Shown: positions 19,323 through 31,149 of the stretch, in pieces
Numbering within the stretch: the first letter of the stretch is position 1
Layout: each line of letters starts with the position of its first letter
Assembly: GCF_026013905.1 (NCBI RefSeq)
Contig: NZ_CP110257.1
Coordinates: forward strand, 2,063,501 to 2,127,500
DNA from: Schlegelella aquatica
GTDB lineage: Bacteria > Pseudomonadota > Gammaproteobacteria > Burkholderiales > Burkholderiaceae_C
Direction of reading: 5' to 3'
Length of the DNA stretch: 64,000 nt
Translations under genes and position numbers: made by a program
Notes under the pieces: model-generated
The model's database searches: none
What the model was told of the DNA's origin: nothing
The model's input: only the letters and a program-made list of their open reading frames with translations

Positions 19323-21128
19323 TCAGAAAGCCTCGACCGGCAAGGCCGTGACGCTCTCGCCGCCTTCGACGATCGCATCACGCAGGCCAGGCACCCGGGC
19401 CAGCAGGTGCTCGGCGTAGAAGCGGGCGGTGGCGATCTTGGCGCGCATGAAGGCCTCGTCCTGCCCTTGCGCGAGCCGCTCCTCGGCAGCGATCAGCCCG
19501 CGCGCCATCTGCCAGCCGGCCATCAGGTTGCCGGCAAGCATCAGGTACGGGACGCTCCCGGCGAACACGGCGTTCGGATGGCCCTTGACCTGCTCGCAGA
19601 CGAAACCCACGACCTGCAGGAAGGCCTCGCGCGCGGCTTTCAGGCGCGTCAGCATGGCGCGTGCGGCCGGGCTGTCGCGGCGCGCAAGCTCGGCCTCGGT
19701 CGCCTCGATCTGCGCGGCGATCGCACGGGCCGTCTGACCGCCATCGCGTGCCGTCTTGCGACCCACCAGATCGTTGGCCTGGATGGCGGTCGTGCCTTCG
19801 TAGATCGTGAGGATCTTCGCGTCGCGGTAGTACTGGGCCGCGCCCGTCTCCTCGATGAAGCCCATGCCGCCGTGCACCTGCACGCCCAGGCTCGTCACCT
19901 CCAGGCTCATCTCGGTGCTGTAGCCCTTGACCAGCGGCACCATGAACTCGTAGAAGGCCTGGTTCTGCTTGCGCACCTGCTCGTCCGGGTGGTGGTGAGC
20001 GGCGTCGTACGCGGCCGCGGCCACCAGCGCCATCGCCCGGCAGCCCTCGGTCGTCGCGCGCATCGTCATCAGCATGCGGCGCACGTCGGGGTGGTGAATG
20101 ATCGGCACGGCCTTGTTCGCGGAACCATCCACCGGGCGCGACTGGATGCGCTCCTTGGCGTACTGCACCGCCTTCTGGTAGGCGCGCTCGGACACCGCGA
20201 TGCCCTGCACGCCCACGGCGAAGCGGGCGGCGTTCATCATGATGAACATGTACTCGAGGCCGCGGTTCTCCTGGCCCACGAGATAGCCGATCGCCCCCGG
20301 TCCGACCTCGCCCTTGTCGTCGCCGTACACCAGCACGGCCGTGGGGCTGGCCTTGATGCCGAGCTTGTGCTCGATCGAGGCGCAGTAGACATCGTTGCGC
20401 TTGCCCAGCGAGCCGTCCGGGTTCACCAGGAACTTGGGCACGATGAACAGCGAAATGCCCTTGACGCCCTCCGGAGCGTCGGGCGTGCGCGCCAGCACGA
20501 GATGGACGATGTTCTTCGCCATGTCGTGCTCGCCGTAGGTGATGAAGATCTTCTGCCCGCTGATGCGATAGGTGCCGTCACCCTGCGGCACGGCCTTGGT
20601 GCGCACGAGCGCCAGGTCCGAGCCGGCCTGGGGCTCGGTCAGGTTCATCGTGCCGGTCCACTCGCCGGTGATCATGCGCGGGATGTAGGTCTGCTGCTGC
20701 TCCGGCGTGCCGGCGGTCAGCAGCGCCTCGATGGCCCCGTCCGTCAGCAGCGGGCACAGCGCGAAGCTGAGGTTCGCGCTGTTGAGGATCTCGCCGCACG
20801 CGGCGCCGATCGTCTTCGGCAGCCCCTGCCCCCCGAACTCCGCCGGATGCTGCAGCCCCTGCCAGCCCCCTTCGGCGAACTGCCGGAAGGCTTCCTTGAA
20901 GCCCGGGGCCGTCTTGACCTCGCCGCGCTCCCAGCTGCCGGGGTTCTTGTCGCCCTCCCAGTTCAGCGGCGCCAGCACGCCTTCGTTGAAGCGCGCGCAC
21001 TCCTCCAGCACGGCCTGGGCGGTCTCCAGACCGGCTTCCTCGAAGCCGGGCATCTGGGCGACTTGCTCCAGCGCGGCCAGCTCCTTCATGCAAAACAGCA
21101 TGTCCTTGACGGGGGCTTGGTAACTCAC
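19323..21128 (-). CDS. Acyl-CoA dehydrogenase with C-terminal extension (DmdC-like group)
   Basis: FAD enzyme that makes the alpha-beta double bond in an acyl-CoA thioester and passes electrons to ETF. The 601 residues exceed the usual 380-400. After the N-terminal, middle (LTEPQAGSDLALVRTKA near 150-170) and C-terminal helical domains comes the extra PF12806-type C-terminal domain, with the junction YYRDAKILTIYEGTTAIQAND. This arrangement is shared by DmdC-like (methylmercaptopropionyl-CoA) and other acyl-CoA dehydrogenases, so the chain specificity is open. The GTG start at 21128 has a GAGGAG ribosome-binding site. It lies downstream of etfBA, its likely electron acceptor, but behind a terminator, and 35 bp before the NMO-like gene. 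Confidence 0.88.
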   Translation of the reverse strand: MSYQAPVKDMLFCMKELAALEQVAQMPGFEEAGLETAQAVLEECARFNEGVLAPLNWEGDKNPGSWERGEVKTAPGFKEAFRQFAEGGWQGLQHPAEFGGQGLPKTIGAACGEILNSANLSFALCPLLTDGAIEALLTAGTPEQQQTYIPRMITGEWTGTMNLTEPQAGSDLALVRTKAVPQGDGTYRISGQKIFITYGEHDMAKNIVHLVLARTPDAPEGVKGISLFIVPKFLVNPDGSLGKRNDVYCASIEHKLGIKASPTAVLVYGDDKGEVGPGAIGYLVGQENRGLEYMFIMMNAARFAVGVQGIAVSERAYQKAVQYAKERIQSRPVDGSANKAVPIIHHPDVRRMLMTMRATTEGCRAMALVAAAAYDAAHHHPDEQVRKQNQAFYEFMVPLVKGYSTEMSLEVTSLGVQVHGGMGFIEETGAAQYYRDAKILTIYEGTTAIQANDLVGRKTARDGGQTARAIAAQIEATEAELARRDSPAARAMLTRLKAAREAFLQVVGFVCEQVKGHPNAVFAGSVPYLMLAGNLMAGWQMARGLIAAEERLAQGQDEAFMRAKIATARFYAEHLLARVPGLRDAIVEGGESVTALPVEAF

Positions 21129-21166
21129 GGCGACTCCTCGGTTGTCACATCCCTCTTTCGGGGCAG

Positions 21167-21201
21167 AAAAAAGACCCGGGACCTCGTTCGGGCGCCGGGT
21201 C
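21167..21201 (-). terminator. Rho-independent terminator after etfA
   Basis: Read on the minus strand: GACCCGG pairs with CCGGGTC over a 15-nt loop, followed by six T. It ends the etfBA transcript, so the acyl-CoA dehydrogenase has its own promoter or is reached by read-through. Confidence 0.8.
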
Positions 21202-21254
21202 GTGTGCGACGGGTGGGCGGCGGGCGCCGGAACGGGCGGCGCCCGCCGACGGCA

Positions 21255-22187
21255 TCACAGCGCCTTCACGAGCTCCGGCACGGCGGTGAAGATGTCGGCC
21301 TCGAGGCCGTAGTCCGCCACGCTGAAGATCGGGGCTTCCGGGTCCTTGTTGATCGCGACGATCACCTTCGAATCCTTCATGCCCGCCAGGTGCTGAATGG
21401 CCCCCGAGATGCCGCAGGCGATGTAGAGCTGCGGCGCGACGATCTTGCCCGTCTGCCCCACCTGCCAGTCGTTGGGCGCATAGCCGGCATCCACCGCCGC
21501 ACGGCTCGCGCCGAGCGCGGCACCGAGCTTGTCGGCCAGCGGCGTGAGCAGCTCGGTGAACTTCTCGGCCGAGCCGAGCGCGCGGCCGCCCGAGACGATG
21601 ATCTTGGCAGCCGTCAGCTCCGGGCGGTCGCTCTTGGTCGTCTCGCGGCCGACGAAGCTCGACGTGCCGGCATCGCCCACCGGGCTCACCGTCTCGACCG
21701 CCGCCGAGCCGCCGGTGGCCGGGGCCGCGTCGAAGGCCGTCGTGCGCACCGTGATGACCTTCACCGCGTCGGCGCTTTGCACCGTCGCGATGGCATTGCC
21801 GGCGTAGATCGGGCGCTCGAAGGTGTCGGCGCTTTCGACCTTGGTGATGTCGGAGATCTGCGCCACGTCCAGCTTGGCCGCCACGCGCGGGGCGACGTTC
21901 TTGCCGGCCGCCGTGGCGGGAAAGAGGATGTGGCTGTAGCCGCCCGCCACCGCCAGCACCTGCGCAGCGACGTTCTCGGCCAGAGCCTCGGCCAGGTGGG
22001 GCGCGTCGGCCAGCAGCACCTTGGCAACGCCCGCGATTTGCGCGGCCTGCTGGGCCGCGCCCTGGGCGTTGTGACCGGCCACCAGCACGTGCACGTCGCC
22101 GCCGCACTTCGCGGCCGCAGTCACGGTGTTGAGCGTGGCGCCCTTGATGGAGGCGTTGTCGTGTTCAGCAATGACAAGAATGGGCAT
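21255..22187 (-). CDS. etfA: Electron transfer flavoprotein alpha subunit
   Basis: FAD-binding subunit of ETF, which carries electrons from acyl-CoA dehydrogenases to ETF:quinone oxidoreductase. The 310 residues have the N-terminal domain MPILVIAEHDN and the FAD-binding C-terminal domain with KIIVSGGRALGSAEKF (about 191-206), QVGQTGKIVAPQLYIACGISGAIQH (about 243-267) and KDPEAPIFSVADYGLEAD, all standard. It starts 25 bp after etfB. Confidence 0.96.
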   Translation of the reverse strand: MPILVIAEHDNASIKGATLNTVTAAAKCGGDVHVLVAGHNAQGAAQQAAQIAGVAKVLLADAPHLAEALAENVAAQVLAVAGGYSHILFPATAAGKNVAPRVAAKLDVAQISDITKVESADTFERPIYAGNAIATVQSADAVKVITVRTTAFDAAPATGGSAAVETVSPVGDAGTSSFVGRETTKSDRPELTAAKIIVSGGRALGSAEKFTELLTPLADKLGAALGASRAAVDAGYAPNDWQVGQTGKIVAPQLYIACGISGAIQHLAGMKDSKVIVAINKDPEAPIFSVADYGLEADIFTAVPELVKAL

Positions 22188-22212
22188 CTCGATTCTCCGG
22201 GTGGCTGCGGGC

Positions 22213-22962
22213 TCAGATCACCTTGGCTTCGTTCTTCAGCTTGTCGACCAGCGTGGCCACGTCCGCCACCTTGATGCCGGCGCTGCGCTTGGGCGGCTCG
22301 CTGACCTTGAGCGTCTTGATACGCGGCGTGACGTCCACGCCGAGATCGGCCGGCTTGACGGTGTCCAGCGGCTTCTTCTTGGCCTTCATGATGTTGGGCA
22401 GCGTCACGTAGCGCGGCTCGTTCAGGCGCAGATCGGTCGTGATGACGGCCGGCAGCTTGAGCTTGACGGTCTCCAGGCCGCCGTCGACCTCACGGGTAAC
22501 GGTGGCGTGGCCGTCGGCCACCTCGACTTTGGAGGCGAACGTCGCCTGCGGCCAGTCGAGCAGTGCCGCGAGCATCTGGCCCGTCTGGTTGCAATCGTCG
22601 TCGATCGCCTGCTTGCCCAGGATCACCAGGTCCGGCTTTTCCTTGTCCACCAGCGCCTTGAGCAGCTTGGCCACGGCCAGCGGTTGCAGTTCCTCGCTCG
22701 TCTCGACGAGGATGCCGCGGTCGGCGCCGATCGCCATCGCGGTGCGCAGCGTCTCCTGGCACTGCGTCACGCCGCAGGAGACGGCGACCACCTCGGTCAG
22801 CACGCCCTTTTCCTTCAGCCGGGTGGCCTCCTCGACGGCGATCTCGTCGAAGGGGTTCATGCTCATCTTGACGTTGGCGATGTCCACCCCCGTGCCGTCG
22901 GACTTCACGCGAACCTTCACGTTGTAGTCGACGACGCGCTTGACCGGTACCAGTGCCTTCAT
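22213..22962 (-). CDS. etfB: Electron transfer flavoprotein beta subunit
   Basis: AMP-binding subunit of ETF. The 249 residues start [20 protein letters not shown] and contain [16 protein letters not shown] (about 36-51) and the signature [40 protein letters not shown] region (about 145-185). First gene of etfBA. The 230 bp upstream hold two palindromes that look like operators of fatty-acid or branched-chain degradation regulators. Confidence 0.96.
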   Translation of the reverse strand: MKALVPVKRVVDYNVKVRVKSDGTGVDIANVKMSMNPFDEIAVEEATRLKEKGVLTEVVAVSCGVTQCQETLRTAMAIGADRGILVETSEELQPLAVAKLLKALVDKEKPDLVILGKQAIDDDCNQTGQMLAALLDWPQATFASKVEVADGHATVTREVDGGLETVKLKLPAVITTDLRLNEPRYVTLPNIMKAKKKPLDTVKPADLGVDVTPRIKTLKVSEPPKRSAGIKVADVATLVDKLKNEAKVI

Positions 22963-22980
22963 GCGACGTTCTCCTTTGGA

Positions 22981-22996
22981 TTGACGTAAACGTTAA
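22981..22996. promoter_or_regulatory. LiuR-like (MerR-type) operator before etfBA
   Basis: TTGACGTAAACGTTAA is a near-perfect inverted repeat of TTRACGT half-sites, 18 bp before the etfB start. The pattern agrees with my memory of the motif bound by LiuR, a MerR-family regulator of branched-chain amino acid and acyl-CoA catabolism in proteobacteria. No liuR gene is in the window. Confidence 0.55.
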
Positions 22997-23063
22997 CTGC
23001 CCATTCTATGGTGCGGTGCGCAAGGCGGGCGGCCACCTGGGCGACGGCGGGCGGGCCAAAAAA

Positions 23064-23077
23064 CGAACGATCGTTCG
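23064..23077. promoter_or_regulatory. 14-bp palindrome between etfB and murI, TetR-type operator
   Basis: CGAACGATCGTTCG is a perfect 14-bp palindrome about 100 bp upstream of etfB. ACG-N-CGT-centred palindromes of this kind are typical of TetR-family regulators of fatty-acid degradation (PsrA, FadP, LiuQ groups). Which one binds is not known. Confidence 0.5.
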
Positions 23078-23192
23078 ATTCTAGCGGATCGCGCCCCCTG
23101 CCCGTCCACCCCCGGCGGTCAAAACAGATGCACCGCGGCCACAAGAATGAGGCGCTGCTAGACTCCCGCCCCATCTTTCCCCCGCCGAAAGC

Positions 23193-24035
23193 ATGGACAC
23201 CGCCCGCCCCCGCCCCGTCACCGTCGGCGTCTTCGATTCCGGCGTGGGCGGGCTGTCGGTGCTGCGGGCGCTCCACCGCGCGATGCCCAGCGTGCGGCTC
23301 GTCTATCTGGCCGATTCCGGTTACGCCCCGTATGGTGAGCGCGACGCGGCCTACGTCATCGAGCGCAGCGAGCTCATCACCTCGTTCCTGGTAGGACAAG
23401 GAGCGGCGTTGGTGGTCATCGCCTGCAACACCGCCACCGCCGCCGCCGCCCGTCATCTGCGGGAGCGGCACCCCGGCGTCCCGTTCGTCGGCGTCGAGCC
23501 CGGTGTGAAGCCGGCGCTGGCGATGAGTCGCAACAAGCGCATCGGCGTGCTGGCGACCACGGGTACCTTGCGCAGCGAGAAATTTCAGCGCCTCATCGCG
23601 CCCTACCGCGAGCATGCCCAACTGCACCTCCAGCCCTGCCCGGGCCTCGCGCAGGCCATCGAGGCAGGAGACACGGCAGCCCACGACGTGCGGGCCCTCG
23701 CGCAGCGCTATTGCGAACCCTTGCGCCAGGCGGACGTGGACACCGTAGTCCTCGGCTGCACGCACTATCCGTTCGCCATGGAGGCCCTGCGCGCCGCTCT
23801 GGGGCCTGAAGTGATCCTGGTGGACACGGCCGAGCCCGTCGCCCGCCACGCCAGGCGATTGCTCGAAGAACGCGAGGGGCCGGACGTCTTCGGCTGCGAA
23901 CCGGCCGAGACCGTCGCCTACACCACCGGCGACGTCGCCGTCCTTCGTCGCATCGTCGACGCCTGGCTGGATTTCCCGGTGCAGGTCCGGGCTGCCCCCG
24001 CGTCGCTCACGGGCCCTTCGCCTGCGCAGCCCTGA
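23193..24035 (+). CDS. murI: Glutamate racemase
   Basis: Converts L- to D-glutamate for peptidoglycan. The 280 residues have the family N-terminus VGVFDSGVGGLSVL (Asp15, Ser16), the first catalytic cysteine Cys78 in VIACNTATAAA, and the second, Cys189, in VLGCTHYPF followed by His191. The ATG at 23193 follows directly on the divergent etfB regulatory region. It converges on the MFS gene with 37 bp between. Confidence 0.95.
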   Translation: MDTARPRPVTVGVFDSGVGGLSVLRALHRAMPSVRLVYLADSGYAPYGERDAAYVIERSELITSFLVGQGAALVVIACNTATAAAARHLRERHPGVPFVGVEPGVKPALAMSRNKRIGVLATTGTLRSEKFQRLIAPYREHAQLHLQPCPGLAQAIEAGDTAAHDVRALAQRYCEPLRQADVDTVVLGCTHYPFAMEALRAALGPEVILVDTAEPVARHARRLLEEREGPDVFGCEPAETVAYTTGDVAVLRRIVDAWLDFPVQVRAAPASLTGPSPAQP

Positions 24036-24072
24036 CGCTCATCCCGCGGTCGAACGGCTCCTTCGGCGGCGG

Positions 24073-25383
24073 TCATGCAGCCGCCGCGGCACGTCCTCTG
24101 GCCACGTTGACCGGCAGTAGCAAGACCAGGCCGACGACGAAGAACGCTCCCGTCGCCAGGATCGCGAGCCGGTGATGACCGCCCGTCCCCCATGCGATGA
24201 GGCCGTAGGTGACGGGTCCGACGATCGCCGCCAGCCGGACCGCGAACGTCCACAGACCATAGAACTCGGCCGCGTGCTGCGGCGGAGCGAGGAGGCCGAC
24301 CATGGCGCGCCCCGCAGACTGGCTCGACCCCATGCACAAGCCGGCGACCACCGCGGCCGCCCAGAACAGCGGCGCGGACGTGGCGGCCGCCGCCATGAGG
24401 GTCATCGTGATCCAGCCTGCCAAGGTGAGTGCCAGGGCGAGCTTGTGACCGGCGCGATCCTGGAAGTGGCCGAATGCGAACGCGCCCACGGCCGAAGCGA
24501 TGTTGACGAGAAAGACCAGCGCCATCGTCTCGTGCTGACGGAACCCCAGCACCTGCTCGGCGTAGACGGCGGCCAATGCGATGACCACGGCGATGCCGGC
24601 CTGGTAGCACCCGGTGCAGGTGAGCAGCCAGACGAAATCGCGATACCGCCGGGCGTGCCTCCAGGTGCCGACCAGGCGCCGCCATGCCGCCGCGTGCCCC
24701 GCAGCCTCAGCCCCGGGCTGAGGCTGCGCTCGTTCACGCAGCATCGCGAAGGTCACGAGGGAGGCGCCGGCGTACACCCCGGCCGTGATCAACATGGTCA
24801 CCGGCACGAACTCGGTGGCCGGCACCCCGCGCGCCTGCGCCCACAGGACACAGGCGAGGCTCGCGCCCAGCGAAAGCATCCCGCCCAGGTAGCCGAAGCT
24901 CCAGCCCCAGCCCGAGACACGACCCATCGCCTCGGGGCGGGCCAGTTCCGGAAGAAAGGCGGCGATGAGCGACTCGCCGTAGGCATAGAACGCGTTGGAC
25001 AGCACCACCGCGACCACGGCCCAGGCGAGTGTGCCGGGCCCCGTGAGCGCAAGCGACGCGGTGGCGGCGACGCAGGCCACGGTCGTGAACGCCAGCAATC
25101 GCTTCTTCGCCGCGCGAAGGTCGGCGTAGGCGCCCACCAACGGCATCGTCAACATCACCAGGACGCTCGACAGCGCCAAACACAACGTCCAGATCAGCGT
25201 GCCAGACGAAGGATCGGCCGCCACCACGCCGACGAAGTAGGCGTTGAACACGGCCGTGAGCACGACCGTCGTATAGCCGGAGTTGGCGAAGTCATACATC
25301 GCCCACGCGAACACCTCGCGCCGTCGCACGCCCTCCTGCAGAGCATTGGCACCCCATGCCGCCATCCCGTCCTCACTGGCCAT
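24073..25383 (-). CDS. MFS transporter, UMF1/Atg22-like
   Basis: A 436-residue membrane protein with about 12 helices. It begins REVFAWAMYDFANSGYTTVVLTAVFNAYF (about 22-50), the hallmark of the UMF1/Atg22-like MFS branch, and has SNAFYAYGESLIAAFLPELA near 130 and GRVSGWGWSFGYLGGMLSLG near 155. Substrate unknown; relatives are thought to export amino acids or small metabolites. Its start lies 28 bp after the 3' end of tRNA-Leu(TAA), same strand. Confidence 0.85.
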   Translation of the reverse strand: MASEDGMAAWGANALQEGVRRREVFAWAMYDFANSGYTTVVLTAVFNAYFVGVVAADPSSGTLIWTLCLALSSVLVMLTMPLVGAYADLRAAKKRLLAFTTVACVAATASLALTGPGTLAWAVVAVVLSNAFYAYGESLIAAFLPELARPEAMGRVSGWGWSFGYLGGMLSLGASLACVLWAQARGVPATEFVPVTMLITAGVYAGASLVTFAMLRERAQPQPGAEAAGHAAAWRRLVGTWRHARRYRDFVWLLTCTGCYQAGIAVVIALAAVYAEQVLGFRQHETMALVFLVNIASAVGAFAFGHFQDRAGHKLALALTLAGWITMTLMAAAATSAPLFWAAAVVAGLCMGSSQSAGRAMVGLLAPPQHAAEFYGLWTFAVRLAAIVGPVTYGLIAWGTGGHHRLAILATGAFFVVGLVLLLPVNVARGRAAAAA

Positions 25384-25411
25384 CCTGACGGCGGCATCAT
25401 GCCAGAGGGGG

Positions 25412-25502
25412 TGGTGCCCGAGACCGGGATCGAACCGGTACGCCCCCTCTCGGGGGCGGCGGATTTTAAGTCCGCTGTGTCTGCCAATTTCACCACTCGG
25501 GC
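25412..25502 (-). tRNA. tRNA-Leu (anticodon TAA)
   Basis: On the minus strand it begins GCCCGAGTGGTGAAATTGG and ends CTCGGGCACCA. It has a 7-bp acceptor stem, the long variable arm of a class II tRNA (CCCCCGAGAGGGGGC), the T loop GGTTCGATCC, and anticodon loop ACTTAAAAT with TAA. The CCA is encoded. Confidence 0.96.
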
Positions 25503-25786
25503 CTGCCCGAGACCCCGGGCCGAGCGAGTGCGCAAGTCTAAGGGAAGCGGGGGCGCGCGCCCCGGAAGCTGCTCAAGAATTGAGCAAACCAAGAGGGAGG
25601 CCACGGGCAGTAGGGCTCGCACGCGGCATCCCCACGGTGTTCACAAAGCTACCCACAACCGCTGTGGAAAGCCGCACGCCGGCCCTACACTGCCAACGGC
25701 ATCGGGTGGCGCCCGCGCCGCGCGGGCACGATCCTGGCTCGCCGCCCTGCCATCCGACTCGCAAACGACAAGACCCAAGGAACGCC

Positions 25787-26734
25787 ATGGCCGGCTCCAG
25801 CCTACTCGCCCTGCTCGACGACATCGCCACCATCCTCGACGACGTCTCCGTGATGACCAAGGTCGCCGCCAAGAAGACGGCCGGTGTCCTGGGAGACGAC
25901 CTCGCACTGAACGCGCAACAGGTGACGGGCCTGCAGGCCAACCGTGAACTGCCGGTGGTCTGGGCGGTCGCGAAGGGCTCGGCGGTCAACAAGCTGATCC
26001 TCGTGCCGGCCGCCTTGGCGATCTCCGCATTCGCACCTTGGGCGGTCATGCCGCTCCTCATGCTCGGAGGGCTGTTCCTCTGCTTCGAGGGCGTGGAAAA
26101 GCTGGCCCACCGGTTCCTGCACAGTCGCCAGGAGGACGAGGCGCATCACGCCGAACTGGTCAGACAACTGGAGGACCCCGAGGTCGACCTGGTGGCGCTC
26201 GAGAAGGAGAAGATCAAGGGGGCGGTTCGCACCGATTTCATCCTCTCGGCCGAGATCATCGTGATCGCCCTGGGGGTGGTGTCCGATGCCTCCTTCGCGG
26301 TACAGGTGTCCACCCTGGTCGGCATCGCGGCATTGATGACGATGGGGGTCTATGGGCTCGTCGCGGCGATCGTGAAGCTGGACGACGCGGGGCTCTACCT
26401 GAGCCGCCGGGCCAGCAGCTTCGCTTCGGCCCTGGGGCGGGGGATCCTGCGTCTGGCCCCTTACCTCATGAAGACGCTCTCGATCGCCGGCACCGCAGCG
26501 ATGTTCCTCGTCGGCGGCGGGATCGTCGCGCACGGCGTGCCGGCCGTGCATCACACGATCGAAGCGCTGACGCAACGGCTGACGGGCAGCACGGAAGGCG
26601 TGGTGCCGGCGCTGGTGGGCGCCGTCGCAAACGCTCTGTTCGGCATCCTGGCTGGCGCGCTGGTGCTGCTTGCCGTGCTGGCCGTCAAGCGGCTGTCCGG
26701 CCGAGGCAAGCCCGACGACGCCCGCCACGCCTGA
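25787..26734 (+). CDS. DUF808 (YedI-like) inner membrane protein
   Basis: A 315-residue membrane protein of the DUF808/YedI family, function unknown. The N-terminus MAGSSLLALLDDIATILDDVSVMTKVAAKKTAGVLGDDLALNAQ region is highly conserved in the family, and KGSAVNKLILVPAALAISAFAPW and GGLFLCFEGVEKLAHRF follow. About six helices are expected (60-100, 145-180, 215-250, 280-300). The ATG at 25787 gives the conserved N-terminus; the upstream frame crosses the tRNA and is not used. The 284 bp between the tRNA-Leu and this start show no gene. Confidence 0.88.
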   Translation: MAGSSLLALLDDIATILDDVSVMTKVAAKKTAGVLGDDLALNAQQVTGLQANRELPVVWAVAKGSAVNKLILVPAALAISAFAPWAVMPLLMLGGLFLCFEGVEKLAHRFLHSRQEDEAHHAELVRQLEDPEVDLVALEKEKIKGAVRTDFILSAEIIVIALGVVSDASFAVQVSTLVGIAALMTMGVYGLVAAIVKLDDAGLYLSRRASSFASALGRGILRLAPYLMKTLSIAGTAAMFLVGGGIVAHGVPAVHHTIEALTQRLTGSTEGVVPALVGAVANALFGILAGALVLLAVLAVKRLSGRGKPDDARHA

Positions 26735-26838
26735 CACCGACGGCCGGGGCGCTCGACGCTCCAGCCGCCGCGTCAGGTGGGCGAAGGCCTGCCGGCGAAG
26801 CGCGTCGTCAAGGTGCGACGTCGCAGCAAACGCAAGAA

Positions 26839-26869
26839 CGACAAACGGCCCGCGAAGGGCCGTTTGTCG
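26839..26869. terminator. Two-way terminator between DUF808 and tRNA-Cys
   Basis: A 13-bp perfect stem (CGACAAACGGCCC with GGGCCGTTTGTCG, loop GCGAA). It lies between convergent units (DUF808 plus, tRNA-Cys minus) and is symmetric enough to serve both, though the T tracts are short. Confidence 0.7.
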
Positions 26870-26884
26870 TCATGGGGATAAGAC

Positions 26885-26958
26885 TGGAGGCGGAGGCCGG
26901 AATCGAACCGGCGTACACGGCTTTGCAGGCCGCTGCATAACCACTTTGCTACCCCGCC
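26885..26958 (-). tRNA. tRNA-Cys (anticodon GCA)
   Basis: 74 nt on the minus strand from GGCGGGGTAGC to CTCCGCCTCCA, with encoded CCA. Anticodon loop CTGCAAA holds GCA; the T arm contains GGTTCGATTCC. Confidence 0.96.
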
Positions 26959-27002
26959 GTGTGGGGACGGCTTCCACTGCAAGCCGGTGAGATCGTATCA
27001 AT

Positions 27003-27047
27003 GAAAAAGGGAAGCTGCACGGATCAACGATCGATGGCGCTTCCCTT
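27003..27047 (-). terminator. Terminator between tRNA-Gly and tRNA-Cys
   Basis: Read on the minus strand: AAGGGAAGC, a 23-nt loop, GCTTCCCTT, then a short T run. A 9-bp stem directly downstream of tRNA-Gly. It implies that tRNA-Gly and tRNA-Cys are at least partly separate transcripts. Confidence 0.6.
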
Positions 27048-27053
27048 CGAATC

Positions 27054-27129
27054 TGGAGCGGGAGACGAGTCTCGAACTCGCGACCTCAACCTTGGCAAGG
27101 TTGCGCTCTACCAACTGAGCTACTCCCGC
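27054..27129 (-). tRNA. tRNA-Gly (anticodon GCC)
   Basis: 76 nt on the minus strand from GCGGGAGTAGCTCAG to CTCCCGCTCCA with encoded CCA. D loop AGTTGGTAGAGC; anticodon loop CTTGCCAAG with GCC; T arm AGTTCGAGACT. Confidence 0.97.
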
Positions 27130-27296
27130 ATCGTTCAGTGCTGAACGTTGTTCATTTCGTCCTGCGCTGAAGCTCACATTATAGGAGCATTTTCGTTCGC
27201 GTTGCAAGCGCTTCGGCGAAGTTTTTTGGGTGTCTTCGACAAGCGCAGCGGCCCGGTGCGCGGGGAGCACCCGCCCCCCCGCCCACGCAGCCGGCT

Positions 27297-29726
<2,430 letters not shown>

Positions 29727-29749
29727 CACGACCTCTCTTTCTCAAGCCG

Positions 29750-29777
29750 ATGTGGGGCCCGAGATGTCAATTGCAAG
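29750..29777 (-). promoter_or_regulatory. Sigma-32-like promoter of lon
   Basis: On the minus strand: CTTGCAA, 13 nt, CCCCACAT, 23 bp before the lon ATG. Six of seven bases in each box fit the RpoH consensus CTTGAAA / CCCCATNT. lon is a classical heat-shock gene. Confidence 0.6.
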
Positions 29778-29826
29778 TCACGTGCGGGCCCTCCCCGGCA
29801 TCCCGCTCGCCACCGCGTGGCGTCTG

Positions 29827-31101
29827 TCACGCGCTTGCTTTGGCCTGCTCGCGATAGACGAGCAGGGGCTTGGTCTTTTCCTCGATGGTGTGCTCATCGA
29901 CCACCACCTTGGCCACACCGTCCAGCGCAGGCAGCTCGAACATGGTGTCCATGAGTGCCTGCTCCATGATGGAGCGCAGGCCGCGAGCGCCGGTCTTGCG
30001 GGCCAGCGCCTTGCGGGCGATCGACACGAGCGCTGACGGCCGGATCTCGAGCTCCACGCCGTCCATCGCGAACAGCTTCTGGTACTGCTTGACCAGGGCG
30101 TTCTTGGGCTCGGTGAGGATCTGCACCAGCGCGTCCTCGGTCAGCTCGCCCAACGTCGCCACCACGGGCAGCCGGCCCACCAGCTCGGGAATCAGCCCGA
30201 ACTTGATCAGGTCTTCCGGCTCGACCTCTCGCAGCACGTCGGAGATGTTGCGCTCGCTCTTGCTCTTGACGGCCGCACCGAAGCCGATCCCCGACTTCTC
30301 GGACCGGTTCTGGATCACCTTCTCCAGGCCGTCGAAGGCACCTCCGCAGATGAACAGGATGTTCGTCGTGTCGATCTGCAGGAAGTCCTGGTTCGGGTGC
30401 TTGCGACCGCCTTGCGGCGGCACCGAGGCCATCGTGCCCTCGATGAGCTTGAGCAGCGCCTGCTGCACGCCTTCGCCGGAGACGTCGCGCGTGATCGAGG
30501 GGTTGTCGGCCTTGCGGCTGATCTTGTCGATTTCGTCGATGTAGACGATGCCCCGCTGCGCCTTCTCGACGTCGTAGTTGCAGTTCTGCAGCAGCTTCTG
30601 AATGATGTTCTCGACATCCTCACCGACGTAGCCCGCCTCGGTGAGCGTGGTCGCGTCGGCGATGACGAACGGCACGTTCAGCAGCCGAGCCAGCGTCTGG
30701 GCCAGCAAGGTCTTGCCCGAGCCCGTCGGCCCGATGAGCAGGATGTTGCTCTTGGCGAGTTCGACGTCGTCCTTCTTGGACGAGCCGCCCATGTGCTTGA
30801 GACGCTTGTAGTGGTTGTAGACCGCCACCGACAGGATGCGCTTGGCGGTGTCCTGTCCGATGACGTACTGGTCGAGGATGGCCTTGATCTCCGAGGGCGC
30901 GGGCAGCTCACCGCGGCCCGACTTCGCATCGGCAGCGTCAGCCGGCACCTCGTCGCGGATGATGTCGTTGCACAGGTCGATGCACTCATCGCAGATGAAC
31001 ACCGACGGACCCGCGATGAGTTTCTTGACCTCGTGCTGGCTCTTGCCGCAGAAGGAGCAGTACAGGACTTTCTCGCTGGAGGAGCCTTTTTTGTCGGCCA
31101 T
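29827..31101 (-). CDS. clpX: ClpX, ATPase subunit of ClpXP
   Basis: AAA+ unfoldase that feeds substrates to ClpP. The 424 residues have the N-terminal C4 zinc-binding domain (CSFCGKS at 15-21 and ICDECIDLC at 36-44), Walker [14 protein letters not shown] near 120, Walker [12 protein letters not shown] near 185, the ClpP-docking IGF loop (SGIGFGAAV near 270) and the sensor-2 region [12 protein letters not shown]. It follows clpP by 163 bp with a terminator between. Confidence 0.97.
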   Translation of the reverse strand: MADKKGSSSEKVLYCSFCGKSQHEVKKLIAGPSVFICDECIDLCNDIIRDEVPADAADAKSGRGELPAPSEIKAILDQYVIGQDTAKRILSVAVYNHYKRLKHMGGSSKKDDVELAKSNILLIGPTGSGKTLLAQTLARLLNVPFVIADATTLTEAGYVGEDVENIIQKLLQNCNYDVEKAQRGIVYIDEIDKISRKADNPSITRDVSGEGVQQALLKLIEGTMASVPPQGGRKHPNQDFLQIDTTNILFICGGAFDGLEKVIQNRSEKSGIGFGAAVKSKSERNISDVLREVEPEDLIKFGLIPELVGRLPVVATLGELTEDALVQILTEPKNALVKQYQKLFAMDGVELEIRPSALVSIARKALARKTGARGLRSIMEQALMDTMFELPALDGVAKVVVDEHTIEEKTKPLLVYREQAKASA

Positions 31102-31149
31102 GGCGTCAGGAGGGTGTGTAGGCGGGAATCCGGAGACGATGATAAGGCA

